Part shown: in pieces, positions 43,019-50,400 of the stretch
How positions within the stretch are numbered: the stretch's first letter is position 1
Layout of the letters: each line of letters starts with the position of its first letter
Virus record (IMG/VR): IMGVR_UViG_3300009173_000010
Span: 1-64,000 of that record
Direction: 5' to 3' (one strand)
From: a virus
Length of the DNA: 64,000 bases
The notes under the pieces: model-generated
Told to the model about the DNA's origin: nothing
The model's input: the letters and a program-made list of their open reading frames with translations, nothing else
Database searches by the model: none
Program-made: the position numbers and the translations under genes

Positions 43019-43083
43019 GTATCTAGTTAAGTATATAAAACTCAACTTAAAACTAACATTAGGCTAATACAGGAGAACTAATA

Positions 43084-44055
43084 ATGGCTACATTGGCAGA
43101 ACTAAGGGCAAAACTCGCGGCACAGGATCAGCGTCAGTCTGGACCTCGCGAAACAGATAACGCAATTTATGCGTTTTGGAATATCCCCAACGATACTACA
43201 GCAACGATGCGTTTTCTTCCCGACGGGGACGAAAGCAATACATTCTTTTGGCAAGAGCGTCAAATGATTCGTATTACTTTCCCTGGAGTAAAAGGGCAAG
43301 ACGAAGCAAGACCAGTTACGGTTAACGTACCGTGCATTGAAATGTGGGGAGAAACCTGTCCAGTACACGCAAAAATCCGTCCATGGTTTAAGGACCCGAC
43401 ACTTGAAGACATTGGTCGCAAGTATTGGAAAAAGCGTTCATACATCTTTCAAGGGTTTGTTGTAAATAATCCATTGGAAGGTGATGCAAAACCAGAGAAT
43501 CCAGTTCGACGCTTTGTTATTAATCCGTCTATTTTTAAGATTATTAAAGCGGCGTTAATGGATCCTGAAATGGAAAACTTACCAACTGATTATACAAGCG
43601 GTACAGATTTCCGACTTACTAAAACACAGAAAGGTCAGTATGCTGATTATTCAACTTCGAACTGGGCTCGTCGTGAGCGTACTTTGGGAGAAGAGGAACT
43701 TGAGGCAATTAATACACATGGTCTGTTCACACTTAATGATTATCTACCAAAGCGTCCAGACGCAAGAGGAGTAGAGGTAATCTATGAAATGTTTGAAGCA
43801 TCAGTTGATGGCGAACTTTATGATGCTAATAAATGGGGCGATTATTATCGCCCATATGGTGTTGATAATCCAAATAAAACAACTTCAAAACCTACTGTAA
43901 CTGTGTCAGCCGACACATCAAAGTCTGTTGAAGAGGTTGATACACCGGTACCTGATAAGGAAGAGGTTACAGAAACTGCTACTAATAATACTGAGAAATC
44001 AAGTGCAGAAGATATTCTTGCTATGATTCGTAGTCGTAAGAATGCATCTGAATAG
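43084..44055 (+). CDS. gp32: Single-stranded DNA-binding protein gp32
   Basis: A 323-residue gp32 homologue. The basic N-terminus (LAELRAKLAAQDQRQ) is the cooperativity domain. The OB-fold core includes NDTTATMRFLPDGDESNTFFW and VPCIEMWGETCPVHAKI, whose Cys/Cys/His are probable zinc ligands. KYWKKRSYIFQGFVV is the DNA-binding strand. The acidic C-terminus (about residue 265 on) is the protein-docking tail that recruits recombination and replication partners. It coats single-stranded DNA at forks. Confidence 0.94.
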   Translation: MATLAELRAKLAAQDQRQSGPRETDNAIYAFWNIPNDTTATMRFLPDGDESNTFFWQERQMIRITFPGVKGQDEARPVTVNVPCIEMWGETCPVHAKIRPWFKDPTLEDIGRKYWKKRSYIFQGFVVNNPLEGDAKPENPVRRFVINPSIFKIIKAALMDPEMENLPTDYTSGTDFRLTKTQKGQYADYSTSNWARRERTLGEEELEAINTHGLFTLNDYLPKRPDARGVEVIYEMFEASVDGELYDANKWGDYYRPYGVDNPNKTTSKPTVTVSADTSKSVEEVDTPVPDKEEVTETATNNTEKSSAEDILAMIRSRKNASE

Positions 44056-44060
44056 TAGTT

Positions 44061-44086
44061 ATTGGGAGGGGGGAACCCCTCCCAAT
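44061..44086 (+). terminator. Strong hairpin between gp32 and uvsX
   Basis: A perfect 11-bp stem ATTGGGAGGGG/CCCCTCCCAAT with a GGAA loop. There is no long U run, so it may be an attenuator, RNA-processing site or 3' stabiliser that makes gp32 more abundant than uvsX. Confidence 0.65.
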
Positions 44087-44106
44087 CATTCACATGGAGG
44101 ACGCAA

Positions 44107-45192
44107 ATGGTAAGACCGTACGATTTTTCTAAATTAAGAAAAAGTTTAACAAAAAACATTGATGGCTTAAGTCTCGGCTTCAATGATCCTAAGGACTGGA
44201 TTGACACTGGCAGTTATGCATTAAATTATCTTATTAGCGGAGACTTTTATAAAGGTGTTCCTCTCGGTAAGGTAACAATGTTTGCTGGCGAATCTGGATC
44301 CGGAAAAAGTTTAGTGGTGAGCGGTAATTTAGCCCGTAATGCACAAGCGTCCGATTGCTTTGTTGTTATGATGGATAGCGAAAATGCACTTGACAATACT
44401 TGGCTACAAGCACTTGGTGTAGATACAAGCGAAGATAAACTTCTAAAAATTAATGTATCTATGATTGATAGTGTTGCTAAAACATTATCAGAATTTCTTA
44501 AAGGATACAAAGAAGAAAACGGGGGCAAGCAATACGACGAATGCCCAAAAGTAGTAATTATTATTGATAGTTTAGGTATGTTGTTATCGCCAACGGATAT
44601 TAAACAATTTGAAGCCGGCGATCTAAAAGGTGATTTAGGACGCAAGCCTAAGGCGCTTACAGCATTAATTCGTAATACAGTTAATAATATTGCTCCATAT
44701 CCAATTGGATTTATAGTTACAAACCATACATATTCTTCTCAGGATATGTTTAATCCAGATGACAAGATATCAGGCGGCCAAGGGTTTGTGTATGCAAGTT
44801 CTATTGTTGTTGCTATGCGGAAATTAAAACTTAAGGTTGATGCAGATGGTAATAAGGTTTCTGAGGTTTTAGGAATTAGAGCCGCAATGAAAGTCATGAA
44901 AACAAGATTTTCAAAACCATTTGAATCAGTGCAAGTTGAGATTCCGTATGAGACAGGAATGAGCCCATACAGTGGATTAATTGATCTATTTGAAAAATCT
45001 GGTGATCTTGTTAAGCAAGGTAATAGGTTATTATATAAAGACAATACTGGAAAAGAACATATATACTTTAGAAAGGGATGGAATGCAGAGACATTACCGA
45101 TTATTTTGCAAGAAAAAGCAAATGGAGTAGTATTAGAACCGGTAATTGAAGTTGAGAATGATCCTATTTCTTCAGAAATAAATGAGGAATAG
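44107..45192 (+). CDS. uvsX: UvsX RecA-like recombinase
   Basis: A 361-residue RecA-family protein. ATG 44107 is chosen because CATGGAGG precedes it; a longer frame from 44062 runs through the hairpin. Walker A is GESGSGKS (61-68). VVIIIDSLGMLL is the Walker B strand, and GFIVTNHTYSSQDMFNPDDKISGGQG includes loop L2. It performs strand exchange in recombination-dependent replication together with gp32 and UvsY. Confidence 0.95.
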   Translation: MVRPYDFSKLRKSLTKNIDGLSLGFNDPKDWIDTGSYALNYLISGDFYKGVPLGKVTMFAGESGSGKSLVVSGNLARNAQASDCFVVMMDSENALDNTWLQALGVDTSEDKLLKINVSMIDSVAKTLSEFLKGYKEENGGKQYDECPKVVIIIDSLGMLLSPTDIKQFEAGDLKGDLGRKPKALTALIRNTVNNIAPYPIGFIVTNHTYSSQDMFNPDDKISGGQGFVYASSIVVAMRKLKLKVDADGNKVSEVLGIRAAMKVMKTRFSKPFESVQVEIPYETGMSPYSGLIDLFEKSGDLVKQGNRLLYKDNTGKEHIYFRKGWNAETLPIILQEKANGVVLEPVIEVENDPISSEINEE

Positions 45193-45199
45193 GTAAATA
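45192..45199 (+). promoter_or_regulatory. Late-type box (GGTAAATA)
   Basis: Just after the uvsX stop and 33 nt before ATG 45233. Confidence 0.5.
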
Positions 45200-45232
45200 T
45201 CCACGATTGCATATATTATTGCGGAGAAAAGT

Positions 45233-45472
45233 ATGAGTGAATTACCTGATTTCTTTACAGAAATGTGGACGGCAATTAAAAATTATATCCCCCAAAAGGA
45301 TAGATATGATGCCGCAAGAAGAATCGTTGATGTTTATGATGGCCTCGGCGACGTTGAAGAGTTAAAAGATTATACAGGACAAGATGATTATTTAGATAAT
45401 GCATTAAGTGATTATTTTAATGAAGTAGAAGAATTTGAAGATTCGGACGAAGAAACGGATGACGAATATTAA
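45233..45472 (+). CDS. Small acidic hypothetical protein
   Basis: A 79-residue protein. The N-terminal 50 residues are ordered-looking (YIPQKDRYDAARRIVDVYDG). The last 30 are very acidic (VEEFEDSDEETDDEY). GCGGAGAAAAGT precedes the ATG. The stop overlaps the start of the UvsY-like gene by 1 nt. I do not recognise the family; similar small proteins between uvsX and uvsY occur in marine relatives. Confidence 0.7.
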   Translation: MSELPDFFTEMWTAIKNYIPQKDRYDAARRIVDVYDGLGDVEELKDYTGQDDYLDNALSDYFNEVEEFEDSDEETDDEY

Positions 45473-45957
45473 TGGCTAATTGGTATGAGAAAGTTTCAAG
45501 TAACATTAGTAATCTTCCTGATTGTATCGAGTATTACGAAGAACAATTAGTAGAAGCACGTAAGGAGATACCCATGCATGGGTCAATTGAAAAATCTTCA
45601 AGTGTGCTTCCTGCTATTGTTGAGACTCGTTTTTCTCAGTTACAAGAAATTGAAGCAATTCTTGAGCATCTTAATATTCAGTTACGAAGAATTAGAGCAC
45701 GAACCTTTAGAAAATTTTTAGAGAAATATGAACGGGCATTGACTAGTAGAGATGCCGGAGCGTATGTTGATGGGGAATCCGAAGTAGTTGATCAAACAGA
45801 ATTAATTAACCAGTTTGGACTTTTACGAAATCAATTTCTTGGTGTATTAAAAGCACTGGAAGCAAAGCAATTCCAAATTAATAATATTGTTAAATTGAGA
45901 GTTGCTGGTTTGGAAGATTCTGAAATTAATATATTTTATGGGAATCCAAATAAATAA
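45472..45957 (+). CDS. uvsY: UvsY-like recombination mediator
   Basis: A 161-residue helical protein two genes after uvsX. The C-terminal portion, NQFGLLRNQFLGVLKALEAKQFQINNIVKLRVAGLED, resembles the end of T4 UvsY (LLDFCSGALDAIKSRGFAIKHIQDMRAFEAG). The central RRIRARTFRKFLEKYERAL matches its basic helix region. UvsY loads UvsX onto gp32-covered DNA. The identification relies on pattern and position. Confidence 0.65.
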   Translation: MANWYEKVSSNISNLPDCIEYYEEQLVEARKEIPMHGSIEKSSSVLPAIVETRFSQLQEIEAILEHLNIQLRRIRARTFRKFLEKYERALTSRDAGAYVDGESEVVDQTELINQFGLLRNQFLGVLKALEAKQFQINNIVKLRVAGLEDSEINIFYGNPNK

Positions 45958-45960
45958 CTA

Positions 45961-45989
45961 TTGACAAGTTGATAAACATAGTATATAAT
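45961..45989 (+). promoter_or_regulatory. Early promoter, perfect consensus
   Basis: TTGACA, 17 nt, TATAAT. This is the best sigma70 promoter in the window, 34 nt before ATG 46024, with SD AAAGGAG between. Confidence 0.9.
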
Positions 45990-46023
45990 GGTTTGACACA
46001 TTGTAATTAAAAGGAGTGTATAA

Positions 46024-46434
46024 ATGAAAATCAATTTACGTAGAGCCGCAACTTTGCAAGAGCAAATTCGTCAAGCGGTATCAGATGTTAATCTTGCTCA
46101 CGGCCAAGGTGAAGAGACCGCCGATTTAGAACAGAAATTAACCCATCTAGAAGAGGTTGAATCTGTATTGTATAGTTTGCGTGATAAAGTTGGTAAAGCA
46201 AACGTTGAAACGGGTGTTAGTACGCTATTAACAAAACGAGTCCAACTTAATAATTTAATCGGACGTTATGAGAAACTTGTACGTCACGGTATGGAATCTT
46301 TTCAATCAAAGTTATCAGATCTTCGCAAGGAGAGAGTAACAATTAGTGAAAAGATTTTAGAATTAAATGTTGGATCTTCGGTAGAGTTAACTGATACAGA
46401 TGAACAAATTCTTGCAAGAGAGAATATACTTTAA
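46024..46434 (+). CDS. Hypothetical coiled-coil protein
   Basis: A 136-residue, almost entirely helical protein (LRRAATLQEQIRQAV, LEQKLTHLEEVESVLYSL, SKLSDLRKERVTISEKILEL). No enzymatic motif. It is driven by a consensus early promoter, so it is probably abundant early. I do not recognise it. The stop codon lies next to an exact late promoter that fires into the noncoding RNA region. Confidence 0.7.
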   Translation: MKINLRRAATLQEQIRQAVSDVNLAHGQGEETADLEQKLTHLEEVESVLYSLRDKVGKANVETGVSTLLTKRVQLNNLIGRYEKLVRHGMESFQSKLSDLRKERVTISEKILELNVGSSVELTDTDEQILARENIL

Positions 46435-46442
46435 TATAAATA
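46435..46442 (+). promoter_or_regulatory. Late promoter box (TATAAATA) for the noncoding RNA
   Basis: Exact consensus. With the usual 5-nt spacing, transcription starts at G46448, the first base of a hairpin. Confidence 0.8.
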
Positions 46443-46447
46443 ACATT

Positions 46448-46617
46448 GATGCATAGGCATCAATCGCGATACGCTAAACACTATAATGATGAAATTAGAA
46501 GTATTAAGTAAAAGATAACACGGTATGATTGTTAATTGTCACAGACGTAACAATAACGAGCGAGTGTTTAGTTAACTTTTAGGCGGGTGACTAGAAATAG
46601 TCACTCGCTTTTTTTTT
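46448..46617 (+). ncRNA. Candidate structured late small RNA (about 170 nt)
   Basis: The region lies between an exact late promoter and a strong terminator and holds no credible reading frame. From the predicted 5' end: hairpin GATGC/GCATC (46448-46461, extendable to TTGATGC/GCATCAA in DNA). Then a long-range 9-bp helix CTAAACACT (46474-46482) with AGTGTTTAG (46563-46571). Inside it is a hairpin ATTGTTA/TAACAAT (46528-46554). The terminator hairpin closes the RNA. Nested perfect helices over 130 nt suggest a folded RNA and not a plain leader. It could also be the leader of the downstream membrane gene if termination is incomplete. Confidence 0.6.
46583..46617 (+). terminator. Rho-independent terminator of the small RNA
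   Basis: An 11-bp stem GCGGGTGACTA/TAGTCACTCGC (one G-T pair) with a GAAA tetraloop, followed by nine T. Confidence 0.95.
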
Positions 46618-46633
46618 GGAGTCTTTATAATAT

Positions 46634-47596
46634 ATGGATATAACTTTGTTATGGATGATCCTAGGTTTTATGTTAGCCGCATATTCTGTTGTTGCTAATG
46701 ATAGTGTACAAACCTTAGGTCCATGGCTAGCATCAAATTCAGAAAAATTTAAATGGTATACTTTATGGGCCGCCGCTTCGATTGGTCTATTAATAACTAT
46801 GTGGTATGGGTGGTATATTAATGCAGGTGATATATCATTTGGTAGATTAAATAAAATACCATTTCAAGAAGTGCAATGGTATCATGCTACAGCACCAGCC
46901 ATACTTTTATTGTTAACGCGAATAGGCGTTCCAGTTTCAACCTCATTCCTAGTGTTATCGGCATTTGCTAGTACATTTGTATTGGAAAAAATGCTTGTAA
47001 AATCTGTTATGGGTTATGCATTGGCCGCAGTTGTTGCGTATTGTTTATGGATTGTTTTAGAACGATTAATTGATGAAAAACATGATAAAGTAAAAGAACA
47101 CCATAAAAGATATTGGCGTGTTGCTCAATGGGGCACAACTGGGTTTTTATGGTATACTTGGTTATCACACGATATGGCAAATATTGCTGTATTCCTCCCA
47201 CGAGCATTGTCTATAGAATGGATGCTTTTTATATCTGTTGTATTTGTAGTGTTCTTAGGATATACATTTCGAGAACATGGCGGCAAAATTCAAGAAATTG
47301 TTTTAGAAAAAACAGGCACTAGGTATGTTCGATCAGCAACAATAATTAATTTAGTTTATGCATTCATATTGTTATTCTTTAAAGAATTAAATGACATTCC
47401 TATGAGTACAACTTGGGTGTTTGTTGGATTGCTATGTGGACGAGAACTTGCTATATCAACTGTTATGGAAAATTATAAATTCAAGCACGTATTTCCAATT
47501 GTAGGAAGAGACTTTCTTAAAATGATGTTAGGATTAATAGTTTCAGTTGGAATAGTATTGGCAATACATTATGTAATTATACCTTACGGTTATTGA
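46634..47596 (+). CDS. Polytopic membrane protein, PiT phosphate-permease-like
   Basis: A 320-residue protein with about eight to nine hydrophobic spans. Two features suggest the PiT/PHO4 family. The first repeat has VVANDSVQTLGPWLASN followed later by RIGVPVSTSFLVLSAF. The second half has MSTTWVFVGLLCGRELAIS. PiT transporters carry paired GANDxxN and PVSTT(H) signatures in inverted repeats. The central region EKHDKVKEHHKRYWR is a basic loop. GGAG lies 12 nt before the ATG. If it is a permease it would import phosphate (or sulphate) for nucleotide synthesis; the match is partial, so other transport roles are possible. Confidence 0.6.
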   Translation: MDITLLWMILGFMLAAYSVVANDSVQTLGPWLASNSEKFKWYTLWAAASIGLLITMWYGWYINAGDISFGRLNKIPFQEVQWYHATAPAILLLLTRIGVPVSTSFLVLSAFASTFVLEKMLVKSVMGYALAAVVAYCLWIVLERLIDEKHDKVKEHHKRYWRVAQWGTTGFLWYTWLSHDMANIAVFLPRALSIEWMLFISVVFVVFLGYTFREHGGKIQEIVLEKTGTRYVRSATIINLVYAFILLFFKELNDIPMSTTWVFVGLLCGRELAISTVMENYKFKHVFPIVGRDFLKMMLGLIVSVGIVLAIHYVIIPYGY

Positions 47597-47603
47597 TCAA
47601 TTG

Positions 47604-47611
47604 TATAAATA
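47604..47611 (+). promoter_or_regulatory. Late promoter box (TATAAATA)
   Basis: Exact consensus, 57 nt before the aaRS-like ATG. TGGAGAAAAC is the SD. Confidence 0.75.
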
Positions 47612-47668
47612 AAATAAAAGAAAATTTAGTTCTATTCCGAGCAAAATTTTTTTGACTGGAGAAAACAT

Positions 47669-48499
47669 ATGACACAACTTATTAATCCGGAGAAATTCAC
47701 GGATAGCGTGGGCCGTTTACGGTCCTTTTTTTTGAACAAAGGATTTCAAGAAGTACATACGCAAAATCGTTTAAGTATATTAGCGGCATGCGAAGATCCA
47801 ACAACTGTCTCAACATATAATTACGCCGGCCAAGTTTGGCCGTTACCGCAAACAGGACAGATGTGGTTAGAATACGAGTTACTTACTAAGCCTGAGGTTC
47901 CGGGCTTTTTTTGTGTCTCAACATCATATAGGCAAGAGCCTAATGCTATACCTGGTAGGCATGATCTTATATTTCCTATGTTTGAATTCGAAATGCCAGG
48001 GGATATTAATGACTTATATCGAATGGAATTGGATTTATGCGAAGCAGTAGGCTTTTCATCAATTGATGCAATTACATCAAAAGATTACACTGATTGGTCA
48101 GCGGAATTTGGCGTTGAAGAATTAACACATGCAGAAGAAACTGCAATGTATGAAAAGTACGGTAATGTACAAATGATTCGAAACTTTCCAAATTACACAA
48201 GTCCATTTTGGAACATGAAACAAAATGGTGATGGAACAGCCGCAAAAATTGATGTAATTATTTGTGGACAAGAAACAATTGGTTCTGCAGAACGGTCAGC
48301 AGATACAACAGAAATGCATGATATGTTTCACACAATTAGTGATGGGCAATATGCTAGTTTGTTGCATGGAACGTTTGGCAAGGACAGAGTTAACAAAGAA
48401 TTGGACGAATTTTTAAGTCATGATTTTATACCACGTGTAGGCGGCGGCATTGGAATGACTAGATTTATTCGTGCAATGGAAATGTGTAACTTGTTCTAA
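47669..48499 (+). CDS. Class II aminoacyl-tRNA synthetase-like enzyme, catalytic core only
   Basis: A 276-residue protein with the class IIb fold (Asp/Asn/Lys synthetases). Motif 2 is SYRQEPNAIPGRHDLIFPMF (R and E binding ATP and amino acid). GQETIGSAERSADTTEMHD follows, and motif 3 is GGGIGMTRFIRAM with its Arg. There is no N-terminal OB anticodon-binding domain, so it cannot read an anticodon in the normal class IIb way. Stand-alone cores of this kind include archaeal asparagine synthetase (an AspRS paralogue) and EpmA/PoxA, which modifies protein. The substrate is unknown. It lies 9 nt before a tRNA-like gene and is under a late promoter. Confidence 0.82.
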   Translation: MTQLINPEKFTDSVGRLRSFFLNKGFQEVHTQNRLSILAACEDPTTVSTYNYAGQVWPLPQTGQMWLEYELLTKPEVPGFFCVSTSYRQEPNAIPGRHDLIFPMFEFEMPGDINDLYRMELDLCEAVGFSSIDAITSKDYTDWSAEFGVEELTHAEETAMYEKYGNVQMIRNFPNYTSPFWNMKQNGDGTAAKIDVIICGQETIGSAERSADTTEMHDMFHTISDGQYASLLHGTFGKDRVNKELDEFLSHDFIPRVGGGIGMTRFIRAMEMCNLF

Positions 48500-48777
48500 A
48501 GAATTTGTTCCGGAGTGATGGAATTGGTAGACATGCTGGGCGGTTTACTCAGTGTCCTTGGCAGGGCGTGAAGGTTCGAATCCTTCCTCCGGAGCCAGTT
48601 TTTAATTTTAAGACTTAGGCTTCTTCGGCTTCTTTTTTTCTTTCTTGGGTTTGTCTCTATTTTTACTTTCCATCCTTGTTTTCCTATGGTTCGTGTTGTA
48701 TCTACATCTCCGAACTCGCCCATACTTTTACCAGTTTGTATTTGCCTACTATAATCGTATGGATCTTTACCGTTCAT
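48496..48777 (-). CDS. Small basic hypothetical protein; 3' end overlaps tRNA antisense
   Basis: The start ATG 48777 overlaps the end of the CCA-enzyme gene, so it could be coupled. MNGKDPYDYSRQIQTGKSMG and GDVDTTRTIGKQGWKVKIET look like a real small domain. After the Lys run (48640-48655) the frame continues through the antisense of the tRNA (RKDSNLHALPR), an artefact typical of tRNA antisense. Shifting one base in the A-run would end the protein at about 58 residues with KEAEEA. The real 3' end is therefore doubtful. Confidence 0.4.
   Translation of the reverse strand: MNGKDPYDYSRQIQTGKSMGEFGDVDTTRTIGKQGWKVKIETNPRKKKRSRRSLSLKIKNWLRRKDSNLHALPRTLSKPPSMSTNSITPEQIL
48509..48597 (+). tRNA. tRNA-Leu-like gene with aberrant anticodon loop
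   Basis: Acceptor stem TCCGGAG/CTCCGGA (7 bp), Leu-type D arm GGAATTGGTAGACAT, anticodon stem CTGGG/CTCAG, variable arm GTCCT/AGGGC, T arm GAAGG-TTCGAAT-CCTTC, then G and encoded CCA. The class II shape fits Leu. The 7-nt anticodon loop (48541-48547) is CGGTTTA. It lacks U33 and a purine at 37, and no register of the stem gives a Leu anticodon. Either the loop has changed so that the RNA no longer decodes, or there is a sequence error. It follows the aaRS-like gene and precedes the opposite-strand CCA-adding enzyme. Confidence 0.8.
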
Positions 48778-49963
48778 CGATCACTGTTGATAATAATTCT
48801 TCTTTGCTAGGTTTGTAGTTTTTAGACTTCCATTCGTCTCGTAACTTTGTTAGTAAAGCACCCATGTTAGGACCAGGTTTTACATCTGCACTAATTAAGT
48901 CTTTTCCTGTTACAGGAAATTCTGGTACTTGCCAACTTCTAATATGATTTGCAATAGCATCTTTGTCTTGTATTTTAGCAAGAGCATAAACAAAATATTG
49001 ATGAGTTTCATCAACTAAAAATTCTTCTGCACTTTGCTGTGTTAGAGGTGTATTTTTAAATTCAGTTAAAAAAGATAAAAGTTGCATTTCTGCATTTGAT
49101 AGTTTCCATGCATTACCTATCGCGTCTACATCTTTTATATTACGCATAAGACTTGCTAAAGGAACAATAGGACTTTGCATTGTACTAACTTTTTCTGCTA
49201 GTGCAATATCATCTAATGGTAGATTAATATTTTTTGTAACGCCTGTTTTTTCTAAATGTACTAATATGTCTTTTACATTGTTACCTAACAGTATCTTTTG
49301 CATTTCCATCCATATACGTTCACCAGAAATTTGTGTTAAACCTTTAACATTGCTTTTTATAGCATCTAATGTATCTTTCTCCCAAGTAGGATTATTAATG
49401 CGTCCTTGGAATCTAAAGTAGCGCAAAATTCTTAAATAATCTTCTTGTATACGTTGTTCCGGTTCACCTACAAATTTACTTACTTTATCTTGTAAGTCAT
49501 TTGCTCCATTAAAATAATCATATACTGTACCGTCTAAATCTAATGACATAGCATTGTATGTTAAATCTCTGCGTTTAGCATCTTCTTCCCAACTACGTAT
49601 AAATTCAACAGTAGCGTGTCTACCAGTATGTTCTGCGTCTGCACGTAACGTTGTAATTTCTAATTGTTCTTTATTAATTACAGCGGTAATTGTTCCGTGC
49701 TGTAATCCTGTTGGAATATACTTAATATTGCCCTTTTCAAACATTTCAACCATTTCGTCTGGTGTAGCATCTGATGCTAAGTCTGTATCTTTGGGCAATT
49801 TGCCAAGCATTAGGTCTCGAACTGCACCACCAACAATACGTAGTTCAAATCCGTTTTTATGAAAAAGGTTACCGAGTGAAACTACACCAGCAGTAAGAAT
49901 TTGTTTAAATTCGTCACTATCTAGTTTTTCTTGTGCCTCAACTAAAAATTCTAATGCTCTCAT
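48767..49963 (-). CDS. cca: CCA-adding enzyme / poly(A) polymerase family, with capsid-targeting-like N-terminus
   Basis: A 398-residue class II tRNA nucleotidyltransferase. The signature GGAVRDLMLGKLPKDTDLAS has the GG-motif and catalytic DxD. RRDLTYNAMSLDL and RIQEDYLRILRYFRFQGRI follow as in the family. It adds or repairs tRNA 3' CCA. I start it at ATG 49963, exactly 5 nt after a late box. This gives MRALEFLVEAQEKLD, very like the T4 capsid-targeting peptide, with a LVE/A site. The enzyme might thus be late-made and packaged. An upstream in-frame TTG at 49978 has no support. Confidence 0.9.
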   Translation of the reverse strand: MRALEFLVEAQEKLDSDEFKQILTAGVVSLGNLFHKNGFELRIVGGAVRDLMLGKLPKDTDLASDATPDEMVEMFEKGNIKYIPTGLQHGTITAVINKEQLEITTLRADAEHTGRHATVEFIRSWEEDAKRRDLTYNAMSLDLDGTVYDYFNGANDLQDKVSKFVGEPEQRIQEDYLRILRYFRFQGRINNPTWEKDTLDAIKSNVKGLTQISGERIWMEMQKILLGNNVKDILVHLEKTGVTKNINLPLDDIALAEKVSTMQSPIVPLASLMRNIKDVDAIGNAWKLSNAEMQLLSFLTEFKNTPLTQQSAEEFLVDETHQYFVYALAKIQDKDAIANHIRSWQVPEFPVTGKDLISADVKPGPNMGALLTKLRDEWKSKNYKPSKEELLSTVIDER

Positions 49964-49968
49964 ACATA

Positions 49969-49976
49969 TATTTACC
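49969..49976 (-). promoter_or_regulatory. Late promoter box (GGTAAATA), leaderless spacing, minus strand
   Basis: Exactly 5 nt before the minus-strand ATG at 49963. No SD. Confidence 0.6.
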
Positions 49977-49996
49977 AAGATATATATTTGTAATGA

Positions 49997-50024
49997 TTGA
50001 CAAACTGTTATTTTCTGTTATTAT
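49997..50024 (+). promoter_or_regulatory. Early promoter
   Basis: TTGACA, 16 nt, TATTAT. Divergent from the CCA-enzyme late promoter and about 27 nt before ATG 50051, with SD AAGGAGAATAAC. Confidence 0.75.
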
Positions 50025-50050
50025 TATATAACATAATAAGGAGAATAACA

Positions 50051-50311
50051 ATGTCCCAAGATAATATTATACAATTAAATCCAAATAAATCTGTTTTAGA
50101 TACTGATGATTTGGATACTATTGTAGCCGAGGTAATTGATTACATTGGCGAGGTTGCTGATAACCGCAATCTTCCGTTAAATGATGAATTTGCCAGAGAT
50201 ATGGCTATTGCTATGAGGTTTGTAAGAGCTGGATTTGCCCGTCAAATGGGTGCAGAAACTGACGTAATCCAGGAAGAAATGACAAAATTAGCCGATTTTA
50301 TGCTAAAATAA
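50051..50311 (+). CDS. Small hypothetical early protein
   Basis: An 86-residue acidic helical protein starting at ATG 50051 after AAGGAG. LDTIVAEVIDYIGEVADNRN and DEFARDMAIAMRFVRAGFAR are amphipathic helices. No family recognised. It is the first of a run of small, early-promoter genes. Confidence 0.75.
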   Translation: MSQDNIIQLNPNKSVLDTDDLDTIVAEVIDYIGEVADNRNLPLNDEFARDMAIAMRFVRAGFARQMGAETDVIQEEMTKLADFMLK

Positions 50312-50345
50312 TTTAAAAACCCTTATATTTCAATGACTTATATGA

Positions 50346-50373
50346 TTGACAAACCAAGATATCATGCTATAAT
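50346..50373 (+). promoter_or_regulatory. Early promoter
   Basis: TTGACA, 16 nt, TATAAT, 27 nt before ATG 50401. Confidence 0.8.
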
Positions 50374-50400
50374 GTATACATAATGAGAAATGAGGGAAAT

